Part shown: piece by piece, positions 1-7,810 of the stretch
Position numbering within the stretch: position 1 is the stretch's first letter
How the letters are laid out: each line of letters starts with the position of its first letter
NCBI GenBank assembly: GCA_025349905.2
Contig: MU625031.1
Location: 1-13,598, forward strand
From: Blastocladiella britannica
Taxonomy: Eukaryota > Blastocladiomycota > Blastocladiomycetes > Blastocladiales > Blastocladiaceae
Direction of reading: 5' to 3'
DNA length: 13,598 nucleotides
Position numbers and translations under genes: made by a program
The notes under the pieces: generated by a model
Database searches by the model: none
The model's input: the letters and a program-made list of their open reading frames with translations, nothing else
Told to the model about the DNA's origin: nothing

Positions 1-223
1 GGGTGTTGGGTGTTGGTTTTGAAAAATAAAATATGTTGGTCCAAAGAGATATAGAGGCGATTGCTATTTCCATGGGAATTTCCGGACGAAAAAATCGATT
101 ACGCAAAGTCGTTTTGCTTTGTCAGTCGGCCAGATTTCCTCAACAAAAACGCGTCCCGTCCTGCACTTCAACAGCCCTCAACACACAAAAGCAACATAAA
201 AACGCGTAAAAATTCAACAAAAA
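1..223 (+). promoter_or_regulatory. 5' region of the ZPR1-like gene with two MluI cell-cycle boxes
   Basis: This AT-rich stretch precedes the ATG at 224 and contains no convincing coding sequence. ACGCGT preceded by five A residues occurs twice, at 149-154 and 202-207, 53 bp apart and 17-70 bp before the start codon. That is the fungal MCB core bound by MBF (KilA-N/APSES) factors at G1/S promoters. The last 20 bases before the ATG are A-rich, a common fungal leader composition. Positions 1-16 hold two copies of the heptamer GGGTGTT, cut by the window edge. MBF control is inferred from the motif alone. Confidence 0.4.
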
Positions 224-988
224 ATGGGCCAGCACACTCAGACTATCGCCTCGGTGACCGCCGCCGCCCGCGAAATCGACCTCTCGCACCAGGAGGTGCA
301 GCGCATGGTCGAGGAGGTGGACAACATCTACGAAATGTCGCAGCAGGAGTGGCTTGCCGCTGAGCCCGTCTCCATGTTCCTGTGCACGCAGCTCGGGTAC
401 GAGGACGTGGACGAGCTCGAGGACGCGCTGCACGGCACTTTTGCCGAGTTCCTGGCCATCTTGCCTGACGTCGAAACCAAGATGGACGTTGCCCCATCTG
501 CTGCTGCTGCTGCTACTCCCTCTGATGAGGCAACAACACCAAGCGCGCCGGAACCCCAGCTCTACTTCAAGGTCCTCGGCGCGCCCGGCCCCGAACACTG
601 GGTCCCGACCAAGCTCACGTACCGCGTGACCCAGCGCGCGCAGCTGTGGAACGTGCTGCTCAAGTCGCCGCACGCGCGCATCGAGATCCCGGCCCTTGGG
701 TTCGAGGTGTCGGCCGACGGCCGCAAGAAGATCGATACGGTCTGGAACTACCTGTCGCAGGCGGCGCTGGACCTCGGCATGCACGTGCAAAACAACAAGG
801 GGTTCTCGGACTCGGACACCGACAAGACCGTCGACGTGATTGAGGGTCTGGCGGCGCTGCGCGACGTGGACTACGAGTGGGATATGGTGGTCATTGACCC
901 CACGGGCATCTCGCGGTTCACGGACGAGTCGCTGGTGGTGCGCGTGGCGCCGTATGAGGACGAGGGCCGGATGGTGGATCTGGAGTGA
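224..988 (+). CDS. ZPR1-like alpha/beta domain protein lacking the zinc finger (conserved hypothetical)
   Basis: A single open frame of 254 aa begins at the first ATG after an A-rich leader and ends with TGA at 986-988. Residues 1-90 are acidic and helical, including a conserved-looking GYEDVDELEDALHGTF stretch. Residues about 90-110 are a low-complexity Ala/Pro/Thr linker encoded by GCT repeats. The C-terminal part resembles the domain that follows a zinc finger in ZPR1 proteins: LLKSPHARIEIPALGFEV corresponds to the strand around the ZPR1 'S..A.VEIPELE.E' motif, VVIDPTGISRF to its 'DDP.GNS' motif, and an acidic AP-x-E-D-E tail follows. ZPR1 proteins carry C4 zinc fingers and act with eEF1A. 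This protein has one cysteine in total, so no zinc finger is possible. The family link is by eye and moderate; function is unknown. Codon use is GC-rich like the other host genes. It converges on the receptor gene with 45 bp between stops. Confidence 0.8.
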   Translation: MGQHTQTIASVTAAAREIDLSHQEVQRMVEEVDNIYEMSQQEWLAAEPVSMFLCTQLGYEDVDELEDALHGTFAEFLAILPDVETKMDVAPSAAAAATPSDEATTPSAPEPQLYFKVLGAPGPEHWVPTKLTYRVTQRAQLWNVLLKSPHARIEIPALGFEVSADGRKKIDTVWNYLSQAALDLGMHVQNNKGFSDSDTDKTVDVIEGLAALRDVDYEWDMVVIDPTGISRFTDESLVVRVAPYEDEGRMVDLE

Positions 989-1033
989 ACCCTTCCTTTT
1001 TTTAATAGAACCTCTATTTGTATTGGTCATTGG
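989..1033. other. 45-bp convergent intergenic gap
   Basis: Only 45 bp separate the TGA of the ZPR1-like gene from the TAA (1034-1036, minus strand) of the receptor gene. No AATAAA is visible on either strand here. The sequence is T-rich on the plus strand (T8 at 996-1003). The 3' UTRs of the two mRNAs almost certainly overlap the opposing transcript. Confidence 0.7.
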
Positions 1034-4000
1034 TTATGTAAGCCTGGGAGGCGGTGATACCGGACCAGCAGCAAGAAGTACTCCTGCCAACTGCGGGGAC
1101 GGCGGGGACGGCGGGAACGCCGGCACAGAGACCGAGGTCACCACCATGGACAACGCCATATTGCCGCGTTTCTGGCGCCGGAGCGTACTGGTAAACGACG
1201 TATGCCCTCCCATCGACGTTGTATGCTGAATCACTTGTCGGCACGCCTTGCATCGGAGCCGAGTGGTGGTGTGGTCGGAAGCATCGGTCCCTTCACCTCC
1301 CGTAGCGCTTTCTGTCGTTGTCACCGTCTCAATGTTGGCATCCGGATTGACCACCGCAATCACCTTGTGCCCAAAAAAGATGGCTTGTACTGCCAGCGTC
1401 GTCAGCGTCACCAGTAGCGCTGCTATCGTGTACTGCACCATGGGCACCTGCAGGAGCAGGATCACGGGGCCTACCACCAGCAGGGCCATGGCAATCGCAT
1501 AAGTTGCGAGTCCTATTTAAATATCATTGTGAGACAAGATCCAGTACAATGAAACGAGAGGACGACATACCAATGTACTGACTCTCGTTGAATGCACTTT
1601 GGACGTGCCGAGTCTATGTTGTCGTCCCTTATACACGATCAGTACGACATTACAAAACAATAGAAGTCAAACATACCTTGAAGCTCAAAAACACACCAGC
1701 CAGGGTCAAGAGCACCACGGGGAGCGAGCACAGGACAACCCAGTTGCCATCGATCGACCGAATCGTCCACACCGTCCTACCAACAATCAGGCTCACGGTC
1801 GGGTTCTTGTCAAACGCAAACCACAGCGCCGACAACACGCACTGCAAGCCCAGCATCCCGGCAATGAAACCCCAGTACATGTTCTTTTTGTGCTTGACGG
1901 ACGTCATTCGCCGCTCGGCAAAGATTCTAAACAAGCCTTGGTTGAGACAGTTTCATAACAACAAAACGAATGGAAAAAACATACAAGTACAGAACAAACG
2001 TCTTGACCACCAATGACGAAAAGATGAGCGAGTACCCCGCGCCGACCAAAAACGACGTCAGCACATACGAGTAGCGGGCGTCGTTTTGCCAGGTACTGGA
2101 AATGATCCCGACGTGCGCGAGCGCGGCGCCAATCAAGATCAGGGCCGAGAACCTGGGATTGCTGGCCTTGATCACTCGGTGCGTGCGGTGCTTGGCCACA
2201 AAGGCAAACAGCAGCACCGCCGACACTAGGCCCAGCCCATTGAGCACCGTTACTGCCCATTTCGCGCCCGGGTCAAGGACACCGACCGGTGGAGGAAGCG
2301 GGTCCTGGTTGGCAAACGACACCACCACGCCGCCGCCTGGGTTGTTGGTGGCGCCCGAAATGGCCACCAGCGTGAAATTGGTGGAGGGCGTGCAGATGGG
2401 CAAGCCGGGGATGGTCCACGCGCACGCATTGGCGTTGGCCGATTGGTTAAACGCTACCAGCGCGTGCGAGTGCAGCGTGCCGGGTAGTGACCCGTACGCG
2501 TTGGCGGCCCACGCGTCCTCGTCCATTTTCCACACCCACGTGGAATTGAGTGCGCCGTTGGCGCCGAGTCCGCCCGTGAAAATGACGCGGCGTGAGTCGA
2601 CCGAGATCCCACGCATGCGCTCGACGGGTGGCGGCGGGCCCGACCCAAGCGTGCTGGGCGACTGCAGCGTCCAAGTAAGGTCGGCGGGCGAAAACACGTA
2701 CAGGTCGCTGCGCTGGATGCCCAAGTCGTCAGTCCCGCCGTACAGCACCAGGTTGGTGCCGTTGACCGCCACCAGCGTCGCGTGCTGCAGCCCCGGTGGG
2801 CGGTGCATTGTCCTTTGCGCACTTTCAGAAGTCGCAGAAACGACCGGCGTCACAACCGCCCACGACCCATCGGCCATGTTGAGTGCCCACAGGTCGTCCA
2901 GTACTTTACCCGACGCCGTCACCCCGCCGTACACGTACAGCGCTCGGCCGACGGTCGCGTGCGCCATGTTAGTCCGCCCACTCGGAATGCTGGCGCCAAA
3001 TGCTGGCAGTAGCGCCCAGGTAGCGGTCGCCACGCTATACTTCCAGCAGTCGTCGAAAATGCCGGCAGCGCCCTGCCCACCAAACACGTACATGGCGTTC
3101 CCGGCGTCGTCGTATCCCATGGCGTGAAACATGCGGCCCGCCGGCACCGTGCCCGACCCGCCATCGACCACGGGTTTCCACTCGAACGGGTCGTAGTCGA
3201 GCATCATTACCGTGGTTGGGAACGCGCCAAATGGCGACTGCCCGCCGTACACCAGCACCTGGCTGTTGCCAATGTGCACGGCGGCGTGGCCCTGCATGTT
3301 AGGCAGCATCTGCGACCGTACGCCCCACGGACTCATGTCGTACCATGTCTTGTTGGCGGGACGCGTCAGTGACGTCAGGTCGCCCGTGTCGGCGGTCACC
3401 TGCGTCACGGTCTGCTTGCGCTGCAGCGACGAAGAGATCAAGCTCAATATATCAGACCGTGATGCAAACGAGGACGTGGCGCACGGCGACCCCGAGGTCT
3501 TGAGGGAGACTTGCACCGAGGCCGCAAAGTTTTTGACCGAGTTGGAGACCAATGGGGAGCTGAGGGATACACCGTCTGTTTGTATGGTGTGAGAAGGTCA
3601 TTCAAAAGAGAGAAAAAAGAGTGTACTCAGGGAGCTATCCAAAAGCGCATTGTATCCCCCACGTGCTCCACCCTGGACGGCACGAATGGCGGCCGTGATA
3701 GATACGCCCGTATTTTTAATGGCCGATGCCAGCAGATACGGCCCTGACACCTGTCCCAAAAACGTTGTCTGCGTCTCGTCCACGTCCACGCCAATCACGT
3801 ACGTATTTTGCTGTGCGGCGGCCAAAATGCCAGCCGATCCCATCTGGCCTAAGTGTAAACGTTTCGTGAGGCGATTATGTTGTCACGACAGCCCAGTGAA
3901 ATAGAGCACATACCACCAGCACCAAATATGACATCGGCACCTTTCCCAAGAAGTTCTGCTGCTCCTTGCTGGCCCAGTGCCGCCGAAGCAAAAGAGGGCT

Positions 4001-4745
4001 CGTAGACGCGATGTACCTCACATGCAGGACACAGCGCGAGAGCGCCCTGCATGAACCCATTGGCGAACCGTTTGATGGGCGGGATCGGAAATGCTCCCAG
4101 CACACCAACCTTTTTGCTGGTGGTGAACATGGCTGCCAGCGCGCCCGCCAGAAACCCGCTTTGGTCTTCGGCAAATGTCAATCCTGTCACATGAATTTCA
4201 ATGAATTGAACTGTACTCTCCCGATCTGAGGAAGGAAAAGCCAATACCAAGCACATTTGCAATGGGCGGGAACACTCCCGTATCGTAGATCGCAAATGTT
4301 CGACCCGGGTATTTTGGGGCCAGAGTCGTCACCGTCGTTGCGTACAAGAATGACATGGCAATCACCAGATCGTCGTTGGCTATATCATTTGGGTTTCCAT
4401 CAACATACAATCGAATTTCGTATACTGACCAAATAATGGCTACGAGACGCACTGGATAGAAGCATTGCGTCCCAATCGGCAAGCATCTGGGTGCTCGGCG
4501 CGGATTCATCCAAGAGCGTAAAATGGCACGAGATGGTTGCATTTTGCGATGCAAGCGTTGTACATGCGGAATTCGACGCGATCGACAAGGTGTTTGCTGG
4601 AATATGTTATGGTCAGAGAAGTAAAGACTGATTAAATCGCTGTTGTCGCACTAGTTGAACCAGACACGATCCTCACCGAGATCGCTGAAATGAGCGTGCA
4701 ACCGCTTAGGGCGGCAAGCATAATCGTGATGATCCATAATTGCAT
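1034..4745 (-). CDS. Class C (GABA-B-like) GPCR with BMP-type ligand domain and Kelch repeats
   Basis: A predicted plasma-membrane receptor of about 1080 aa. My exon model, in transcript order, is 4745-4661, 4596-4426, 4379-4248, 4183-3914, 3848-3627, 3575-1985, 1926-1677, 1613-1571 and 1512-1034. Phases agree at every junction and the sum is 3243 nt. Donors include GTATGT (1984, 1570, 3913), GTATTG, GTATAC and GTACAC. Domains: signal peptide (residues 1-23, MQLWIITIMLAALSG start); BMP/Med-type periplasmic-binding-like domain (about 40-300) with NDDLVIAMSF, KYPGRTFAIYD, GLTFAEDQSGFLAGALAA, KKVGVLG and a YVIGVDVD strand; five or six Kelch blades (about 385-650) with VYGG/VFGG turns; seven TM helices (about 732-970), with FNESQYIGLATYAIAMA at TM6 typical of class C; and a Ser/Thr/Pro-rich tail of about 105 aa. 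BMP domains bind nucleosides in bacteria and occur in Dictyostelium class C receptors; the ligand here is unknown. The first exon is the weakest part: its donor (GTTCAA at 4660) is poor. A stronger-looking GTGAGG at 4676 gives the wrong phase. Confidence 0.85.
1345..2259 (-). other. Seven-transmembrane class C domain of the receptor
   Basis: TM1 begins at WAVTVLNGLGLV (2259) and is followed by the class C intracellular 'IKASNPRFSALILIGAAL' loop and TM2. TM3 is interrupted by an intron (1927-1984). TM4 (YWGFIAGMLGLQCVLSALW) and TM5 (VVLLTLAGVFLSF) lie in the exon 1926-1677. The TM5-TM6 junction sits in the 43-nt exon 1613-1571, and TM6-TM7 in the last exon. The order and loop motifs match GABA-B/metabotropic-glutamate type 7TM_3 domains rather than rhodopsin-like ones. 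Confidence 0.85.
2460..3300 (-). other. Kelch propeller region of the receptor ectodomain
   Basis: Successive segments carry a hydrophobic strand plus diglycine (VLVYGG, MYVFGG, LYVYGG, LVLYGG, VIFTGG), followed about 20-25 residues later by an aromatic Trp position (EWKPV, TWALL, SWAVV, TWTLQ, AWAAN). This is the Kelch blade signature. Five blades are clear, and a sixth (LHSHALVAF onward) is weak. The region is uninterrupted by introns and lies between the binding-protein-like domain and TM1, so it should be extracellular. Confidence 0.85.
3576..4596 (-). other. BMP/Med (PBP1-type) ligand-binding domain of the receptor
   Basis: Five exons together encode a domain resembling bacterial basic membrane lipoproteins (BmpA/Med family). 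The most diagnostic stretches are NDDLVIAMSFLYA (from 4379), the NVLGLTFAEDQSGFLAG segment joined across the intron 4184-4247, and DVIFGAGGQMGSAGILAAAQ joined across the intron 3849-3913. Family members bind purine nucleosides or other small ligands in a Venus-flytrap cleft. The domain is divided by four spliceosomal introns, so it belongs to the eukaryotic gene and is not bacterial contamination. The N-terminal part (4596-4426) is poorly conserved. Confidence 0.75.
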
Positions 4746-5060
4746 GCTGTTGGACAATAAAAAAAATATTGCGGTGACTGCGATCGTGACAAGAATATGG
4801 AGTGCAGTAATACTTAAAAGGATGGCAATTATATTCAACCCGAGAATCAAAAAGAATTCATTGATTGTAGCCCGCATGATCTCCTGATCCTGGCATACTT
4901 TTTGGCTTACGCCCAAATTTGCATTATAAAAAGGAGGACAAGTACATCTTCACCGTCCAATGAGATGCGAGACCATAAAAAATATGGGCAGATTTTTTCA
5001 AAATGAAATTCGCCTCGCCAAAAAAAAAAAAAAATTCGCCATGACCAAGGAGGTCCCGAC
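4746..5060. promoter_or_regulatory. AT-rich divergent intergenic region left of the tRNA
   Basis: No gene is supported here. A minus-strand frame upstream of the receptor ATG stays open to about 4916 and reads as hydrophobic, but its composition is AT-rich like non-coding DNA and it begins without a good ATG, so I treat it as leader. A 15-nt A tract lies at 5020-5034, flanked on both sides by TTCGCC. The stretch must contain the receptor promoter and probably sequences upstream of the tRNA. No specific element is recognised. Confidence 0.4.
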
Positions 5061-5132
5061 GATCCCGTAGTGTAGTGGTTAGCACCTTGGACTTTGAATC
5101 CAATAATGCGAGCTCGAATCTCGCCGGGATCT
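5061..5132 (+). tRNA. tRNA-Gln (anticodon TTG)
   Basis: A full cloverleaf folds by eye. The acceptor stem 5061-5067 pairs with 5125-5131 (7 of 7), with discriminator T at 5132. The D stem 5070-5073/5082-5085 closes around AGTGGTTA. The anticodon stem 5087-5091/5099-5103 encloses the loop CTTTGAA, giving anticodon TTG at 5094-5096, which reads CAA (Gln). The variable loop is TAAT, and the T stem 5108-5112/5120-5124 pairs 5 of 5. The A box (TAGTGTAGTGG) is normal. The T loop is CTCGAAT, so position 54 is C where T is nearly universal; this also alters the B box. There is no intron and no encoded CCA, as expected for a eukaryotic nuclear gene. Confidence 0.93.
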
Positions 5133-5154
5133 GGCCCTCGGCCCGTTGTTTGTT

Positions 5155-5197
5155 CCTCGGACGTTGACCGATTGCTGTCGGAGGGGGTCTTTTTTTT
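5155..5197 (+). terminator. Probable Pol III terminator of the tRNA: hairpin plus T8
   Basis: The first run of four or more T residues after the tRNA is T8 at 5190-5197, leaving a 57-nt trailer. Just before it, 5155-5162 (CCTCGGAC) can pair with 5177-5184 (GTCGGAGG) with a single mismatch. The T run is the expected Pol III stop signal. The hairpin may be incidental. The ADAM start codon lies only 36 bp beyond, so the ADAM promoter or leader must overlap this trailer. Confidence 0.5.
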
Positions 5198-5232
5198 GCT
5201 GCGTTGTGTTCTTTCCCATTTATAAAAAAAAT

Positions 5233-7786
5233 ATGTTTTTGGCCCCATACATATTGCTCGCGTGGCTGCTCTCAGTTCAAATGGCGCTGGCCGCCAACTT
5301 GGCCAATGGCATTGCGCGTGTCGAATCCGTTGGTGCATGGTCATTTACGGCACCAACTGAGCTGAGCCAGTTGGATATCGGAGAGCTGCCTTCCACCGCT
5401 CCCAAAACCTTTGACCTTGCGTTTACCGCATTTGGCGAAAAGTTCCATTTCCATCTGGAGGAGTGGCACGGCATTCACAGCTCGCTCCGATCGCGCATGG
5501 ATTCGACTTACTTGGCGGTCGTGGATACGAGCCACGGCGCATCGTTTTTGTTCAAGGACGGCCAGTCAGTATTATTTGTCCACCTTTATTACTCTCTCTT
5601 GGATTGTAATGCAGATTGACTAACTGCACCGTGCAATAGGCTCATTTCGGGCAATTTTGAAGCCAAGGGCGTGACCCACCATGTCCTGACCGGGTCACGG
5701 TACGCTCAGCAGCGACGAAAGATGCTGGATGCGAGCGCGAATGCAGAGGACGACAGCGTTGGAGACGACTTTGTCATTTACCGATCCAGCGACAAAACAA
5801 TCCCGTCCAATGTCACGCACTCGTGCGGGCTTGACCACTCGGGCGCTGACATTTCTGCGTCGCCGTCCCTCGAGCGTCGGTCTGCTGCTGCTCCATCGTC
5901 GTCGTCGTCGGGCAGTTGTCCCACATGTATGTTTTGCATTACTACATACCTATTTCCCATCCTTTGACGCTAAAATCTCAAACAGCCAAGAAAATTGTCT
6001 ACGTGGCCGCCGCCATGGACTGCACGTATATTCGCAAGTACGGGTCAGTCAGTGCAGCGCAGGACCAAGTGCTGAGCAACTTTCTATCTGTGTCGACGCT
6101 CTACACCAAGCAACTGAACGTGCAAGTCGGCGTCATCAACATTGTGCCATTCCCATCCTGCAACGACACCGGATTCAATGTCGACTGCTCGTCGCCATCA
6201 TACGACATCGGCAACCGACTGAGCGATTTCTCGAAATGGACGGGCACTCTGCAGCTGACGACCGACATGCCGGGCGCTTGGCACTTGTTTACTGGATGTG
6301 CATCCGGCAACACCATTGGGTACCCCAATCCATCATATTTCTTTCAAGACCGAACTATAACAACAAATTATGCAGCCTAGCGTGGGTCAGTATGGTATGC
6401 AACCAGTACGTCTTTTCGCAGCACAACGCCGACGGGTCCGTAAGTTACGTGGGAGCCACGGGCGTGACCGCGTCCCCCTCCACGATCCCGCACGACACCG
6501 AGTGGCTGATCACCGCGCACGAGCTCGGGCACAATTTCGGCGCCAGCCACGACTGCCAGCTGACGACTGACTGCGGCGCAACGCCCGCCATCTGCTGCGC
6601 ATGCTCTTCCACCACCACGTGCAACGACTGCCCGCAATACGACACGTTCATCATGAACCCGTACTCGCAGGGCTCGCTGCAGCGGTTCAGCCCTTGCTCT
6701 GTGGCCGAAGTGTGCTCCAAGATGGGGACCCTGGGGACTTGTTTGGTGGAACCCGGGGCGCAGCGAGTGCTGTCAAAGTCGATCTGCGGGAACGGAATGG
6801 TGGAGGACGGCGAGCAGTGCGATTGCGGAGGCGTGCAGGGGTGCGCGGGGAACGCGTGCTGCAATACCGACTGCACGCTCAAGTCTGGGGCTGTGTGCGA
6901 GTGCGTCTTCATTTTTTTATTATCTTGGGCCCACATGCTCACTATCCTTTTAAAAAATTAGTGACCAAAGCGATAACTGCTGCACCAAATGCCAAATCAC
7001 GAGTTCGGCGGCAAAACAAGTGTGCAGAGCGACCACAGGCGCATGTGACCGGCCCGAGATGTGCGACGGACGCTCAAAGACGTGTCCTGCCGACACATTT
7101 ATGCCCAATGGGCTGCCTTGCAACCTCACGGTGACGCTGAGTTCGCCCTTTGTCAAGGAAACGGCCGGTACATGCGCAACGGGCGTGTGCACGACCCGAA
7201 ATCAACAATGCTTGGCCAATGGCGGTGCGGCTGTTGTGGCATCTGCGAATGGCACTTTGACTGATTCGATCTTGGGCGAATGGTTCGGTGTCCCATATTC
7301 CTTGAATGGTAGCTGCTAACTCTGTCCGGTCCCACAGTTCCGCCATGTTCTCTGGACAGTGCAGCCTCTTGTGCCGGTCATCGCTTTTCGGGTGTCGGCG
7401 AGTACCGGGCACGTACTTGGATGGCACACCGTGCGGTCAAGGTACTCTTGCATTTTTCCATTTCATTCCTCAAGATTTATTCAGCTCATCCGAAAAAATA
7501 TAAAATAGGAGGTCAGTGCCATCAAGGCGCATGCAGCCAGCCCGACATGATCGGATCCATCGTGCACTGGACGCTAAAAAACTGGATCGGTGCCATTGCC
7601 GTCGGCGTCGCGACCGCGCTGGCGCTCTTGTCCGCGATCCAAAGGCTGTGCTGCACCTGTTCGCGTCGCCGATCCGTGTCCGAGGGCACTCTGAAACGGA
7701 TGCGGCACTACTACGAGAAACCCGAGTCGTCGATGGCGGCGCCGGCCCGCTCGTCGGCGGAAGTGCTGCGTTCTGCTGAGTTGTAA
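5233..7786 (+). CDS. ADAM-family membrane metalloprotease-disintegrin, with an apparent single-base frameshift
   Basis: Type I membrane zinc protease of about 728 aa. Exons: 5233-5564, 5640-5926, 5986-6319, 6376-6900, 6962-7287, 7338-7441, 7509-7786. Signal peptide 1-20 (MFLAPYILLAWLLSVQMALA) fixes the start; an upstream in-frame ATG-less extension is ignored. The prodomain is followed by a catalytic domain from about residue 208 (KKIVYVAAAMDC). The zinc site HELGHNFGASHD (about 366-377; 6518-6553) and Met-turn FIMNP (about 411) are intact. The disintegrin-like domain starts at SICGNGMVEDGEQCDCGG (about 453) and contains a CDRPEMCDG loop. A Cys-rich segment ends in YLDGTPCGQGGQCHQGAC. One TM helix (about 662-682) and a basic cytoplasmic tail follow. 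The exon at 7338 reads PPCSLDSAASCAGHRFSG in one frame and GTYLDGTPCG in the next. One extra G in GGG at 7407-7409 would join them and make the total divisible by three. The donor before 7338 may instead be 7309, but that intron would be only 29 nt. The stop is 24 bp from the kinesin stop. Confidence 0.85.
7407..7409 (+). other. Frame break in the ADAM Cys-rich exon
   Basis: Upstream of this GGG the conserved frame gives a PC...SC pattern and GVGEYR; downstream, the frame offset by one base gives TYLDGTPCGQ, the typical ADAM Cys-rich motif. No plausible intron fits between them. A one-base deletion (real or a sequencing error in a G run) is the simplest explanation. If real, it removes the last Cys residues, the TM helix and the tail. 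Confidence 0.55.
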
Positions 7787-7810
7787 AAAATATACATTCT
7801 ACTGACTTTG

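Noticed and set aside
1..16. GGGTGTT repeat as telomeric or satellite sequence
   Set aside because: Only two copies are visible at the window edge and it is not a known telomere repeat.
140..1030. 296-aa minus-strand open frame
   Set aside because: It is the antisense of the GC-rich ZPR1-like gene; its protein is Arg/Val/His-rich with no recognisable motif, as expected for a shadow of high-GC codons.
2102..3127. 341-aa plus-strand open frame
   Set aside because: It is antisense to the Kelch-7TM exon, which has clear domain structure on the minus strand.
3576..4596. Bacterial contamination or horizontal insert, because of the BMP domain
   Set aside because: The domain is cut by several short phase-matched introns and joins in frame to the Kelch-7TM exon.
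4746..4916. Hydrophobic N-terminal extension of the receptor
   Set aside because: AT-rich composition, no good ATG start, and a proper signal peptide begins at the ATG at 4745. More likely an open stretch of leader.
5020..5034. A15 tract as the poly(A) tail of a retrocopy
   Set aside because: No retrotransposed sequence or target duplication precedes it; simple homopolymer in an AT-rich spacer.
5729..6961. 410-aa plus-strand open frame taken as one exon
   Set aside because: It reads out of frame through ADAM exons 2 and 3 and two introns before joining the true frame in exon 4. Conserved ADAM motifs in 5640-6319 lie in other frames linked by GT-AG introns.
7309..7337. 29-nt intron in the ADAM gene (donor GTAGCT)
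   Set aside because: Shorter than any other intron here (46-80 nt). A donor at 7288 gives a 50-nt intron in the same phase, so I preferred that, though it is not proven.
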